A DNA stretch of 64,000 nucleotides from Streptomyces sp. NBC_01717 (GTDB lineage: Bacteria > Actinomycetota > Actinomycetes > Streptomycetales > Streptomycetaceae): assembly GCF_036248255.1 (NCBI RefSeq), contig NZ_CP109178.1, positions 7,383,001 through 7,447,000 on the forward strand. The letters run 5' to 3'. The position numbers and the translations under genes are program-made. Below the pieces are notes generated by a model. The model saw only the letters and a program-made list of their open reading frames with translations. It had not been told where the DNA came from and searched no databases. This document shows, piece by piece, positions 1 through 8,000 of this stretch (position 1 is its first letter; each line of letters opens with the position of its first letter).

Positions 1-2554
1 TCAGAGCGTCCGTGGGCGGGAGCGCCGCCTCGGTGGCGTGGAGGAGTGCCAGGAGCCGGTGCTGGGGGAGTAGTTCCGGATCCGTCTGGATCTGGAGCGA
101 GCGGATGCCGGGTGTGAGGCCGGTGATGCCGGGTACGGCCGCCGCGGTCAGCGCCTCCATCAGGGCGTGCACCCGCATCCGCAGGGCCAGGTCCAGCTGC
201 ATCGGGCCGTACTCGACCAGCACGTTGTCGTCGCCGCTGCGGCGGTACGTGACATCGTCGCTCCGGTACAGGATGCCGCCGTCGACGATGTCCGGGCGCC
301 GCTCGCCGGTGATCGTCACCGGTGTGAAGCTGACCGTGTCGCCGGGCCGTAGCTGGCCCAGCTTCCACCGTTCGCCCGTCACCACGGTCGCCGGGCAGAC
401 GAAGCCGCCCAGCGACGGCCCGTCGGGGCCGAGCAGCACAGGCATGTCTCCCGTGTAGTCGACGGCGCCCACCGAGTACGGCGTGTCATGGATGTTCGAG
501 GGGTGGAGTCCGGCCTCGCCGCCGTCGGTGCGGGCCCAGCGCGGCTTGGGGCCGACCAGCCGGACACCGGTGCGGGCCGAGTTGAAGTGGACCTTCCAGT
601 CGGCGGCGTAGAAGTCGTGGATGTCCTCCTCGGTGAAGAACTCCGGTGCGGCGTGCGGGCCTTCGGCCGCGCCTATCTGCCAGCTGCCACCGATGTGCGG
701 ACGGTCGGACTCCGGTACGGGGGCGCTCGGGGTACGCGCCGCGCCGCCGTGCAGGACGTCGCCCGTGCGCAGGGCCCGGCCGCCGTGTCCGCCGAAGCCG
801 CCGAGGGTGAAGGTCGCCGCGCTGCCTAGGAAGCCGGGCACGTCCAGGCCGCCGCCGGCGAAGAGGACGTACGTACGCAGACCGTGTCCGTCCGGTGCGC
901 CGACCGCGAGTGTGGAGCCCGCCGGGACGGTGAAGGGTTCCCACAGGGCGACCGGTTCGCCGTCGACCGTCACGGCGGCGGGTGCGCCCGTGACACAGAC
1001 CGTGGTCGGGTGGGTGAACCGCAGGGCCGGGCCCTGGAGCGTGCATTCGAGACCGGGTGCGCCCGCGTCATTGCCGAGCGCGGTGTTGCCGAGGCGGAAC
1101 GACAGGTCGTCCATCGGGCCCGACGGCGGGACGCCGACCTGCCAGTAGCCCGTGCGGCCGGGCCAGTCCTGCACCGTGGTGAGGGTGCCGCCGGAGACCA
1201 CCTCGATGCGCGGGGTCGGGTCGCTGACGGTGGCGAGCGTGGCCGTGGAGTGCGTGGCGGTGTGGACCCGGTCATCGGCCAGAGCGGCCCGTACCAGTCC
1301 GAGGTTGGTCTCGATGCCGTCGATCCGGGTGGCGGCGAGTGCCGTGTCCAGCCGTGCGAGGGCGTCGGCGCGGTCGGTGCCGTACGCGACGACCTTCGCC
1401 AGCATCGGGTCGTACGACGTCGTCACCTCCGTCCCCGTCTCGACCCAGGTGTCGACACGGACTCCCTCGGGGAACGCGACCCGGGTCAGCAGGCCCGCGC
1501 CTGGGCGGTGGTCGCGGGTCGGGTCCTCGGCGTAGACCCGGGCCTCGACGGCATGGCCGCGCGGCGTATCCGGTTCGCGTACGACGTCCGTGTCGCCCTG
1601 GGCGAGGCGCAGCATCCACTCGACGAGGTCGACGCCGTAGATCTCCTCGGTGACCGGGTGTTCGACCTGGAGGCGGGTGTTGACCTCCAGGAAGTACGCC
1701 TCCGCGCGCGCCGCGTCGTAGACGAACTCCACCGTGCCCGCCGAGCGGTAGTCGACCGCCGCGCACAGATCCTGGGCGGACGCGGCCAGTTGTTCACGGA
1801 CGTGCGGCGGCAGCCCCGGGGCGGGGGCTTCCTCCAAAACCTTCTGGTTGCGGCGCTGCAGGGAGCAGTCGCGGTCGCCGAAGGTCACCACCCGGCCCCG
1901 GCCGTCGCCGAAGACCTGAACCTCGACATGGCGGGCGTCCTCCACGAGGCGTTCGAGGAAGACACCGGCGGAGGAGAAGGACGCGGCGGCGACCCGCTGC
2001 ACCCGCTCCCAGGCGTCGGCGAGTTCGTCGACGGATCGACATGACGACATGCCGATCCCGCCGCCACCGCCGGTCGCCTTGAGCATCACGGGATAGCCGA
2101 TGCGGTCTGCCGCCGCCACCGCCGACGGCAGGTCGGGGAGCAGCCCGGTGCCGGGGGCGAGCGGTACGCCCGCGGCCTCGGCGGCCGCGCGAGCGGTGTG
2201 CTTCGCTCCGAACAGCTCCAGCTGCTCGGCGGTCGGGCCGACGAAGACGATCCCCGCGTCCTCGCAGCGCCGGGCGAACCCGGCGTCCTCGGAGAGGAAG
2301 CCGTAGCCGGGGTGGATGGCTCCGGCCCCGGTGTCCTTGGCGGCCTTCAGGACCAGGTCGGCGTCGAGGTACGAGTCCTTGGCGGGCGCGGGACCCAGCC
2401 GTATCGCCGTGTCGGCGAGGCGGACATGGGGCGCTGAGCGGTCCGGGTCGGAGAAGACCGCGACCGTGCGGAGACCGAGGCGGCGGGCGGTGCGGATGAT
2501 CCGTACCGCGATCTCGCCCCGGTTGGCCACCAGCAGTGTGTCGAAATTCGTCAT
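1..2554 (-). CDS. Urea carboxylase-type biotin carboxylase (urea or guanidine carboxylase), C-terminus off the left edge
   Basis: ATP- and biotin-dependent carboxylase that would carboxylate urea to allophanate or guanidine to carboxyguanidine in the cytoplasm. About 851 residues are visible of a family length near 1200. Residues 1-445 are a biotin carboxylase (start MTNFDTLLVANRGEIAVRI), with the loop TGGGGGIGM that is typical of urea carboxylases rather than acetyl-CoA carboxylases. Residues about 452-750 are the AHS2/KipA-like half of the carboxyltransferase (start IEVVSGGTLTTVQDW), and from about 760 the AHS1/KipI-like half begins. The rest of AHS1 and the biotinyl domain lie outside the window. 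The ATG overlaps the stop of the next upstream gene by 4 bp (ATGA), so the two are translationally coupled. Urea or guanidine cannot be decided from what is visible; the associated DUF1989 genes favour guanidine. Confidence 0.88.
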   Translation of the reverse strand, partial: MTNFDTLLVANRGEIAVRIIRTARRLGLRTVAVFSDPDRSAPHVRLADTAIRLGPAPAKDSYLDADLVLKAAKDTGAGAIHPGYGFLSEDAGFARRCEDAGIVFVGPTAEQLELFGAKHTARAAAEAAGVPLAPGTGLLPDLPSAVAAADRIGYPVMLKATGGGGGIGMSSCRSVDELADAWERVQRVAAASFSSAGVFLERLVEDARHVEVQVFGDGRGRVVTFGDRDCSLQRRNQKVLEEAPAPGLPPHVREQLAASAQDLCAAVDYRSAGTVEFVYDAARAEAYFLEVNTRLQVEHPVTEEIYGVDLVEWMLRLAQGDTDVVREPDTPRGHAVEARVYAEDPTRDHRPGAGLLTRVAFPEGVRVDTWVETGTEVTTSYDPMLAKVVAYGTDRADALARLDTALAATRIDGIETNLGLVRAALADDRVHTATHSTATLATVSDPTPRIEVVSGGTLTTVQDWPGRTGYWQVGVPPSGPMDDLSFRLGNTALGNDAGAPGLECTLQGPALRFTHPTTVCVTGAPAAVTVDGEPVALWEPFTVPAGSTLAVGAPDGHGLRTYVLFAGGGLDVPGFLGSAATFTLGGFGGHGGRALRTGDVLHGGAARTPSAPVPESDRPHIGGSWQIGAAEGPHAAPEFFTEEDIHDFYAADWKVHFNSARTGVRLVGPKPRWARTDGGEAGLHPSNIHDTPYSVGAVDYTGDMPVLLGPDGPSLGGFVCPATVVTGERWKLGQLRPGDTVSFTPVTITGERRPDIVDGGILYRSDDVTYRRSGDDNVLVEYGPMQLDLALRMRVHALMEALTAAAVPGITGLTPGIRSLQIQTDPELLPQHRLLALLHATEAALPPTDAL

Positions 2555-3186
2555 GCGGTGGCCTCACCGATGGTGGCTTCGACGGCCGTCGGGTCGAAGC
2601 CGTTGCAGGGGTTGTTGATCTGGGGGCAGTTGGAGACCAGGACCAGGACGTCCCGTTCGGCGCGCAGGGTGACCCGCAGACCGGGGGCGGAGATGCCGTC
2701 GACGATGCCGAGCGTGCCGTCCTTCTCCACGGGGACGTTCATGTACCAGTTGATGTTGGAGACCAGATCGCGCTTGCCGAGCCCGTGCCGGGCGCCCTCC
2801 GCGAGGAAGTTGTCCACACAGGCGTGCTGCGACCAGGTGTGGTGCCCGTAGCGCAGGGTGTTGGACTCCTTGGAGCAGGCGCCGCCGACCGTGTCGTGGC
2901 GGCCGCAGGTGTCCTCGGTGACCGTCATCAGCGGGGTGTGCTCGTTGGACAGCAGCACGCTGCCGGTGGTGAGGAAGATGCTGCCCTGTGCGTGGACGGT
3001 GTCCGGGGCGCTGTAGCGGACGGCGGTGTCCTGGGCGTCGTACACCAGGAAGTCCACGGCCTGATTGCCGTGCAGATCGGTCAGCGTGAGCTGTTCGCCG
3101 GCACGGACGACGGCGGACCAGGCGGCCCGCGCGGGGATCACGTCCGAGCTGCGGACGGTGCCGGTGACAGTGGTGGCGACGGTCAT
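2551..3186 (-). CDS. Urea amidolyase-associated protein UAAP2 / carboxyguanidine deiminase subunit (DUF1989)
   Basis: A 211-residue DUF1989 protein, the usual length of UAAP2. In guanidine-using bacteria UAAP1 and UAAP2 have been described as the two subunits of carboxyguanidine deiminase, which turns carboxyguanidine into allophanate plus ammonia. Family features visible are the N-terminal beta-rich block (GEQLTLTDLHGNQAVDFLVY) and the conserved C/H-rich middle (DTCGRHDTVGGACSKESN, then NTLRYGHHTWSQHACVDNF). It sits between UAAP1 and the carboxylase with 4-bp overlaps at both ends, so all three are made from one message. The family assignment is firm. The deiminase role rests on published work on homologues and on this gene order. 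Confidence 0.87.
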   Translation of the reverse strand: MTVATTVTGTVRSSDVIPARAAWSAVVRAGEQLTLTDLHGNQAVDFLVYDAQDTAVRYSAPDTVHAQGSIFLTTGSVLLSNEHTPLMTVTEDTCGRHDTVGGACSKESNTLRYGHHTWSQHACVDNFLAEGARHGLGKRDLVSNINWYMNVPVEKDGTLGIVDGISAPGLRVTLRAERDVLVLVSNCPQINNPCNGFDPTAVEATIGEATA

Positions 3187-4001
3187 GCGAGCCCCCTGGC
3201 GGTGAGGAAGTCGAGCGTGTTGAGGAAGGCCCGGCGGCCCTCCGGTGTGGCGTCCCAGAGCGGGTCCCCGGGCGCGGTCGGGCGGGCGCGCCAGGCCAGC
3301 ACCTCCAACGGGGTGCAGACGTAGTCGGGGCGCGGGTCCAGCGGATGCGGGACGTTGGCGATGAGCACGGTCAGGTCCTGCTCGGCGCGGAGCGTCACCG
3401 ACGCGCCGGGCCCGGCGGAGCCGGTGAAGTCCAGGGCCCCGTCCTCACGTACCTCGACACCCTGGAAGAAGGAGAGCGACGGCGGCAGATCGCGCGGCCC
3501 GAGCCCGTTCTTCGCGGCAGCGAGCTTCAGCAGCTCCCGGCCCGCCGGGGACGGCGACTGCGGGGCGCCGTCCCCGTACCGCTCCGTGTTGCGTACGAGG
3601 GTCGACGTGCCGCACACGGCGTCGTGCCGGCCCGAGCCGTCGGCGACCACCGAGGCGAGGACCCGCCCCTGGTCGGAGAGGAGCAGCCGGTCGGCGCCGA
3701 GGTAGGCGTTCCACTGGACCTTGACGGTGTCCGCGGTGTTGAGCCGCTCCCAGGGGCGCCCGTCCACGTACAGCAGCAGATGGGCGCAGGCGTCCCCCGC
3801 GAGATCGGTGAGCCGGAGCTCGGTGCCGCGGGCGAGTACCCGGTGGGTGTAGTTGCCCCCTGCCACGGTCTCGGCCCAGACCGGCGTGCCGGGGACGGCC
3901 GCGGGCCAGTCGCTCGCGGGTACCACCGGCATGGTTTCGGTACGGATGCCGTGCTGGGCGCGGGCGTGGTCCCGGGCTCCGTGTGTCGTCGCTGTCGCCA
4001 T
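3183..4001 (-). CDS. Urea amidolyase-associated protein UAAP1 / carboxyguanidine deiminase subunit (DUF1989)
   Basis: A 272-residue DUF1989 protein, first gene of the carboxylase operon and partner of UAAP2. It keeps the same core pattern as UAAP2 (ELRLTDLAGDACAHLLLYVDG, then DGSGRHDAVCGTSTLVRNTERYG). The ATG at 4001 was chosen because GGAGGG lies about 8 bases upstream and the protein then starts MATATTHGARDHARAQ. The frame stays open for another 42 codons upstream, but those read through the operator region and look non-coding. The palindromic operator at 4081-4102 lies 80 bases upstream of the start. Likely cytoplasmic; with UAAP2 it would hydrolyse carboxyguanidine to allophanate, or assist urea carboxylase in the older view of the family. 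Confidence 0.85.
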   Translation of the reverse strand: MATATTHGARDHARAQHGIRTETMPVVPASDWPAAVPGTPVWAETVAGGNYTHRVLARGTELRLTDLAGDACAHLLLYVDGRPWERLNTADTVKVQWNAYLGADRLLLSDQGRVLASVVADGSGRHDAVCGTSTLVRNTERYGDGAPQSPSPAGRELLKLAAAKNGLGPRDLPPSLSFFQGVEVREDGALDFTGSAGPGASVTLRAEQDLTVLIANVPHPLDPRPDYVCTPLEVLAWRARPTAPGDPLWDATPEGRRAFLNTLDFLTARGLA

Positions 4002-4080
4002 GGCTGGACCCTCCGGCTCGACGTGCCTGTGTCGATCGCGCACTGCTGTCGCGCACCTCTGTGGTGCATTTCCGTCGCTT

Positions 4081-4102
4081 ATTTCTGTCGCGTGACAGAA
4101 AT
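4081..4102. promoter_or_regulatory. Palindromic operator, copy 1 (probable TetR site)
   Basis: A perfect 9-bp inverted repeat (ATTTCTGTC, spacer GCGT, GACAGAAAT) in the 200-bp gap between the divergent UAAP1 and TetR genes. A copy with one arm mismatch occurs at 9914-9935 before the second operon, and the 14 bases TGACAGAAATTAGG are identical in both. Position and symmetry suit a TetR dimer site that represses both directions. The regulator assignment is inference. Confidence 0.72.
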
Positions 4103-4201
4103 TAGGACGCGGGCGAGTCGGGGCCATTGCCCGTCCGTTGCACGGGAGTTACCGAGTGCTCACCAAGATCGGGTCGGGCACGGATGTGCGACGATCGGCC
4201 C

Positions 4202-4834
4202 ATGTCCACCACCGGGAGACGGGTCGGCCGGCCGCGCGCCCAGCAGCGCGCGGACAGCGGACTGTCCGCGCGCGAAGAGCTGCTGACTGCCGCCGCCGAG
4301 CTGTTCACCACCCGCGGGTATGCCGCGACCACCACCCGGGCCGTCGCGGAACGGGCAGGCATGCGGCAGGCGACGATGTACCACTACGTCGCGGGCAAGG
4401 AGGACCTCCTGGCGGAGCTCCTGGAATCCACGGTCACTCCGTCGTTGGCGCTGGCCGGGAAGCTGCTCGCCGACGATGCGACGGCCGCCGAGGACCGGCT
4501 GTGGGAACTCTGTCGCTCCGACGTGGCGTTGCTGTGCGGCGGGCCGTACAACCTGGGCGCCCTGTACGTACTGCCCGAGGTGCGGGCCGAGCGGTTCGCC
4601 GGCTTCCACCGGGTGCGGGACGAGCTGAAGGAGGCGTACGGGACGCTGCTGGCGGCGACCCGGGCGGGGGCGGCGCTGGACGAGGAGGAGCTGGCCCTCC
4701 GTACCGATCTGGTCTTCGGACTCATCGAGGGTGTGATCCTGGTCCGGCGTTCGGGGCCGGAACGGCCGGTGGCCGCGTTCGCCGCGGCGACGGCGGATGC
4801 GGCGCTGAGAATTGTGGGGGCGCGGTCCGACTGA
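4202..4834 (+). CDS. TetR/AcrR family transcriptional regulator
   Basis: A 210-residue TetR-family repressor. The N-terminal helix-turn-helix spans about residues 23-70 (REELLTAAAELFTTRGYAATTTRAVAERAGM, then the family signature ATMYHYVAGKEDLLAELLE). The remainder is an all-helical ligand/dimer domain with no recognised specificity. The ATG at 4202 gives MSTTGRRVGRPRAQQ, a typical basic leader; upstream in-frame ATGs lie in poorly conserved sequence. It is divergent from the UAAP1-UAAP2-carboxylase operon with the palindrome 4081-4102 between them, so it is the obvious candidate to control that operon, itself and, through the second palindrome, the operon starting at 9880. The effector may be guanidine, urea or a downstream metabolite; the sequence does not say. 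Confidence 0.85.
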   Translation: MSTTGRRVGRPRAQQRADSGLSAREELLTAAAELFTTRGYAATTTRAVAERAGMRQATMYHYVAGKEDLLAELLESTVTPSLALAGKLLADDATAAEDRLWELCRSDVALLCGGPYNLGALYVLPEVRAERFAGFHRVRDELKEAYGTLLAATRAGAALDEEELALRTDLVFGLIEGVILVRRSGPERPVAAFAAATADAALRIVGARSD

Positions 4835-5013
4835 GGACCTGCCCGCCCGGCCAGGGGGTGTGTGCCGTTGCGGCGGACCATGCCTCGGTCGGCCCGGCGC
4901 CCGGCCGGCACGCGCGGTGCGGACGGGGCACGCCTCGGCCGGCCCGCTCGGTGCGGACCGGCCGACGGCTTTCCGTCCTCCGTTCGTCCCGGCGGCGATC
5001 CGCCGGGCAGGTG

Positions 5014-5451
5014 CTAGGTCCGACTGCTCTTCATCGAGGCACCGACGCAGATCAGCCCGAGCACCAGCGCCAGACCGCCGATGATGACGTTGTTGAGGAT
5101 GACGCCCATGTCGGGGCTGCTGCCGACGATCCACGGCGACAGGATCATCCAGATGCCCATGGCGCAGATGGCCCAGCTCAGGCCGTACATCCGGGCCGGC
5201 ATCACGGTGAACCCGAGTCCCAGCACCGCGATCGCGATCCCCATGATCAGGTTGTGCTGCACGAGTGTGGGTTGGCTCGCGGTGAAGTGGAGCACCCAGG
5301 GCGAGATGGCGCAGTAGAGGCCGACGAGGAACACCGGTCCGTCCACGAGTGCCACATCGCGACCACCGAGCATGCGGGCATAGCGTTCCCGCATTTCGGA
5401 AACATCCGGGTGACTGGTTATGTCAGCGCGGGTGTGTGAGACGTTGGACAT
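5014..5451 (-). CDS. SPW-repeat membrane protein
   Basis: A 145-residue integral membrane protein with two SPW repeats (CAISPWVLHF near residue 55, MILSPWIVGS near residue 108) that define the family. About four hydrophobic segments follow a hydrophilic N-terminal 35 residues (MREYARM-like region, HPDVSEMRERYARMLGG). The start MSNVSHTRAD at 5451 has an AGGAGA-like stretch upstream (reverse complement of gtctccttcg). Function unknown; the family is often annotated as putative integral membrane. It is convergent with the TetR gene, has no operator copy, and is probably unrelated to the flanking nitrogen genes. Confidence 0.82.
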   Translation of the reverse strand: MSNVSHTRADITSHPDVSEMRERYARMLGGRDVALVDGPVFLVGLYCAISPWVLHFTASQPTLVQHNLIMGIAIAVLGLGFTVMPARMYGLSWAICAMGIWMILSPWIVGSSPDMGVILNNVIIGGLALVLGLICVGASMKSSRT

Positions 5452-5567
5452 GAGAGTCGTCTCCTTCGATCCTGCAGGCCCGACCGCGGAGGGTGAGGGT
5501 GAAGTGCGGTAGGCGCCTCCTCCCACCATTCTGCGCTTATCTGGGCCTTATGTGCATGTTTCGTCCC

Positions 5568-6419
5568 CTAGGAACGGTGCGAATCCAGGTTGCGGGCCAG
5601 GGCCGTCAGCTGTGCCGTTCGCAGGACCCGGTCCCCGAACCCCGGCAGCGGGACATGCAGCGGCTCCGTCCAGCGCGACGGGATCGCCCCCCTCCCGTGC
5701 ACCGCCCCGGCCAGGCCGCCGGTGACGGCCGCGACCGTGTCGGTGTCCCCGCCCACGTCGATGGCGGCCGCCAGCGCGGCCTCGAAGGTATGTGTCGTAC
5801 GCAGCGCCCACACCGCGGTGCCCAGGCACGGCCACACCGCCCCGTTGAACTCCGTCGCCAGGCCGGGGTGCCAGTCGGGGGTGAGGACCGACGCCCAGCG
5901 TTCGCGCTGGTCGTCGTGTACGGCGGCCAGGGCGCCCGGGAGGGCGGCGTCCATCGTCGCCGCCCGCGCCGCCGGCTCCGGGCCGTCGGCCCGTGCGAAG
6001 TACACGGCGGAGGTCGCCGCCCGCATCAGCGAACCGTTGCCCGCCGCACGCCCCTCGACCTGGAAGTGGAGTGCGGCGGCCACATCCCAGGGATCGCCGC
6101 TCGTCAGGACGTACTCGGTCTGCAGACCGATGTCCTTCGGCTCGCCCGCCGCCCACCGCCGGAACCTGCCGAACATGTCGGCGAGGTCGAGGCCGTCCCG
6201 CTCCAGCAGGGACTCACCGACCAGGACGGCCATCTGGGTGTCGTCCGTCGCCTCGCCCGGATCCCAGCCACCGCCCCCGCACATCGCTCCGACGCCCTCC
6301 GGGAACCGGGTCGTGTACACACCCGCAGGACCGAACTCGAACGGCGCCCCGAGCGCGTCCCCGACCGCCGATCCGACGACGGCGCCCACCACCCGGTCCT
6401 GCCTGCTCCCCTGGTCCAT
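5568..6419 (-). CDS. ADP-ribosylglycohydrolase family protein
   Basis: A 283-residue member of the DraG/ARH family, which removes ADP-ribose from proteins or other ADP-ribosylated targets using a dimetal centre. Visible family elements are GAVVGSAVGDALGAPFEFGP at the N-terminus, the metal-binding ATDDTQMAVLVGESLL near residue 60, and the C-terminal DVGGDTDTVAAVTGGLAGAVHG motif with its paired aspartates. It is full length and the key acidic residues are present, so it is probably active. It lies 4 bp downstream of the APC permease on the same strand and could share its message. The target is unknown; DraG itself acts on nitrogenase reductase, which has no reason to be present here. Confidence 0.87.
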   Translation of the reverse strand: MDQGSRQDRVVGAVVGSAVGDALGAPFEFGPAGVYTTRFPEGVGAMCGGGGWDPGEATDDTQMAVLVGESLLERDGLDLADMFGRFRRWAAGEPKDIGLQTEYVLTSGDPWDVAAALHFQVEGRAAGNGSLMRAATSAVYFARADGPEPAARAATMDAALPGALAAVHDDQRERWASVLTPDWHPGLATEFNGAVWPCLGTAVWALRTTHTFEAALAAAIDVGGDTDTVAAVTGGLAGAVHGRGAIPSRWTEPLHVPLPGFGDRVLRTAQLTALARNLDSHRS

Positions 6420-6423
6420 GGAG

Positions 6424-7956
6424 TCAGCGTAGGGAGACCGACGACCTGCTCCGGTACACCCGATATGCCGCGCCCACCAGGACCGTCGCGGTCAGGAACA
6501 GGACCGTGAACCACTGGAAGTACCAGTGCCCGCCCGCGGGGTCGTACACCGCGGCCCGCGGCCAGGCGAGATTGACGGTCATCACCAGCCCGTACAGCAG
6601 CGCGAGCGCGTTGACGGCAATGCCCCAGCGGCCCAGTGAGAACAGCGGCCGGCCCGTCTCGTCCACGGCGTCCGTCCGAGCGGCGAACGTACCGCGCAGC
6701 CGGCGGACCAGCAGCGGGCCCGTCACCATCGAGTACGCCAGGTACAGCATCACTATGCAGGTGGTGCCGATCGCCAGGAACGCGTCGGGCGACGCGAAGT
6801 TGAGCAGCAGCAGGACCGCCGAGAGCACGCCCACGACGACTGCCGGGGCGGTCGGCATTCCGGTACGCGCGTTTACCTTGGACAGCAGGGCGGAGCACGG
6901 CAGCTGGCCGTCGCGGGCCATCGAGAACAGCATCCGGCAGGCCGCCGTCTGCACGGCGAGGGTCGCCACGGCGATGGCGATCACCACGTCGACCAGGAGC
7001 ACCCGGCCGACTCCGTCGCCGAGACTGCTGGTCAGCACGTAACTCATGCCGTCGACGGCGAGATGACCGTCGGTCAGGCTGGGCGCCGCCAGCAGCCCGC
7101 CCAGCACCAGCAGTCCGCCGAGCAGACCGGCGGCGCCCAGGGCGGAGAGGATGGTGCGAGGCGCGGTACGGCGCGGGTCGCGGGTCTCCTCGCTCATCTC
7201 GCCCGCACTGTCGAAGCCGATCATGACGTACGCGGCCGTGAACGAACCCACCAGCAGCGCGCCGAACACTCCCGTCCCGGCGCCACCGGTGTGGAAGGTG
7301 ACGGACGGGGTGCGTTCCGAGTGGGTGAGGAGCAGCACAACGATCAGCGCGGCGCCGATGATCTCGGCGGTGACACCGATCCGGTTGATGATCGACATCA
7401 CGCGGTTGTCGACGATGTTCACCAGCGTGGTGAGGACCAGCAGGATGGTGCCGAGCAGCGCCGCGTTCGTGGCACCCGTCGGGGACAGCGGAGCCGGGTC
7501 GCCGCCGATCAGCTGGAACCCCGACCAGATGGGCGGCATGACCATCTGCAGGGCCAGCGCGGCCGCGGCGACCACCACGATCTGGCCGATGACCATGATC
7601 CAGCCCGCGAACCAGCCGAAGGTCAGGTTGGACAGCCGCGACGACCACTGATAGATCGCGCCGGATATCGGGTAGCGGGCGGCGAGTTCGGCGAAGCAGG
7701 CGGCGACGAGCAGCTGGCCGATCAGCACTGCGGGCCACGCCCAGAAGAAGACCGGGCCGCCGAAGGAGTAGCCGACGGCGAAGAACTGGAAGACCGTCGT
7801 CAGCACCGAGATGAACGAGAAGCCCGCGGCGAAAGAGGCGTAGCGGCCGAGGCTGCGGTGGAGCTCCTGGCGGTAGCCGAACTCCTGCAGGAGAGGGCCC
7901 GATTCGGCGGGGACGGGTGGATCGGGGAGTACGTCGGTGGGCGCGGTGACGGACAT
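6424..7956 (-). CDS. APC superfamily amino acid/amine permease
   Basis: A 510-residue polytopic permease of the amino acid-polyamine-organocation superfamily, with about twelve hydrophobic segments. The N-terminus has the family pattern LGRYASFAAGFSFISVLTTVFQFF, then AACFAELAARYPISGAIYQWSSRL (the conserved E-PxxG-xY motif) and later GFDSAGEMSEETRDPRRTAPRTIL. This subclass imports amino acids, GABA, choline-like or polyamine substrates by cation symport. It is the third gene of the operon starting at 9880 (HRI1-like, oxygenase, permease), 44 bases after the oxygenase. By context I infer a guanidino compound, arginine-like amino acid or amine as substrate; the sequence does not prove this. Confidence 0.88.
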   Translation of the reverse strand: MSVTAPTDVLPDPPVPAESGPLLQEFGYRQELHRSLGRYASFAAGFSFISVLTTVFQFFAVGYSFGGPVFFWAWPAVLIGQLLVAACFAELAARYPISGAIYQWSSRLSNLTFGWFAGWIMVIGQIVVVAAAALALQMVMPPIWSGFQLIGGDPAPLSPTGATNAALLGTILLVLTTLVNIVDNRVMSIINRIGVTAEIIGAALIVVLLLTHSERTPSVTFHTGGAGTGVFGALLVGSFTAAYVMIGFDSAGEMSEETRDPRRTAPRTILSALGAAGLLGGLLVLGGLLAAPSLTDGHLAVDGMSYVLTSSLGDGVGRVLLVDVVIAIAVATLAVQTAACRMLFSMARDGQLPCSALLSKVNARTGMPTAPAVVVGVLSAVLLLLNFASPDAFLAIGTTCIVMLYLAYSMVTGPLLVRRLRGTFAARTDAVDETGRPLFSLGRWGIAVNALALLYGLVMTVNLAWPRAAVYDPAGGHWYFQWFTVLFLTATVLVGAAYRVYRSRSSVSLR

Positions 7957-8000
7957 GGCAGCACCTGCTCTCAGGGGCGAGGAGGGGAAACGGACGGAGT

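Noticed and set aside
4002..4201. Guanidine riboswitch upstream of the UAAP operon
   Set aside because: I looked for a conserved riboswitch layout in the leader and saw only the TetR-type palindrome and short GTCGCG repeats. A covariance search was not possible here.
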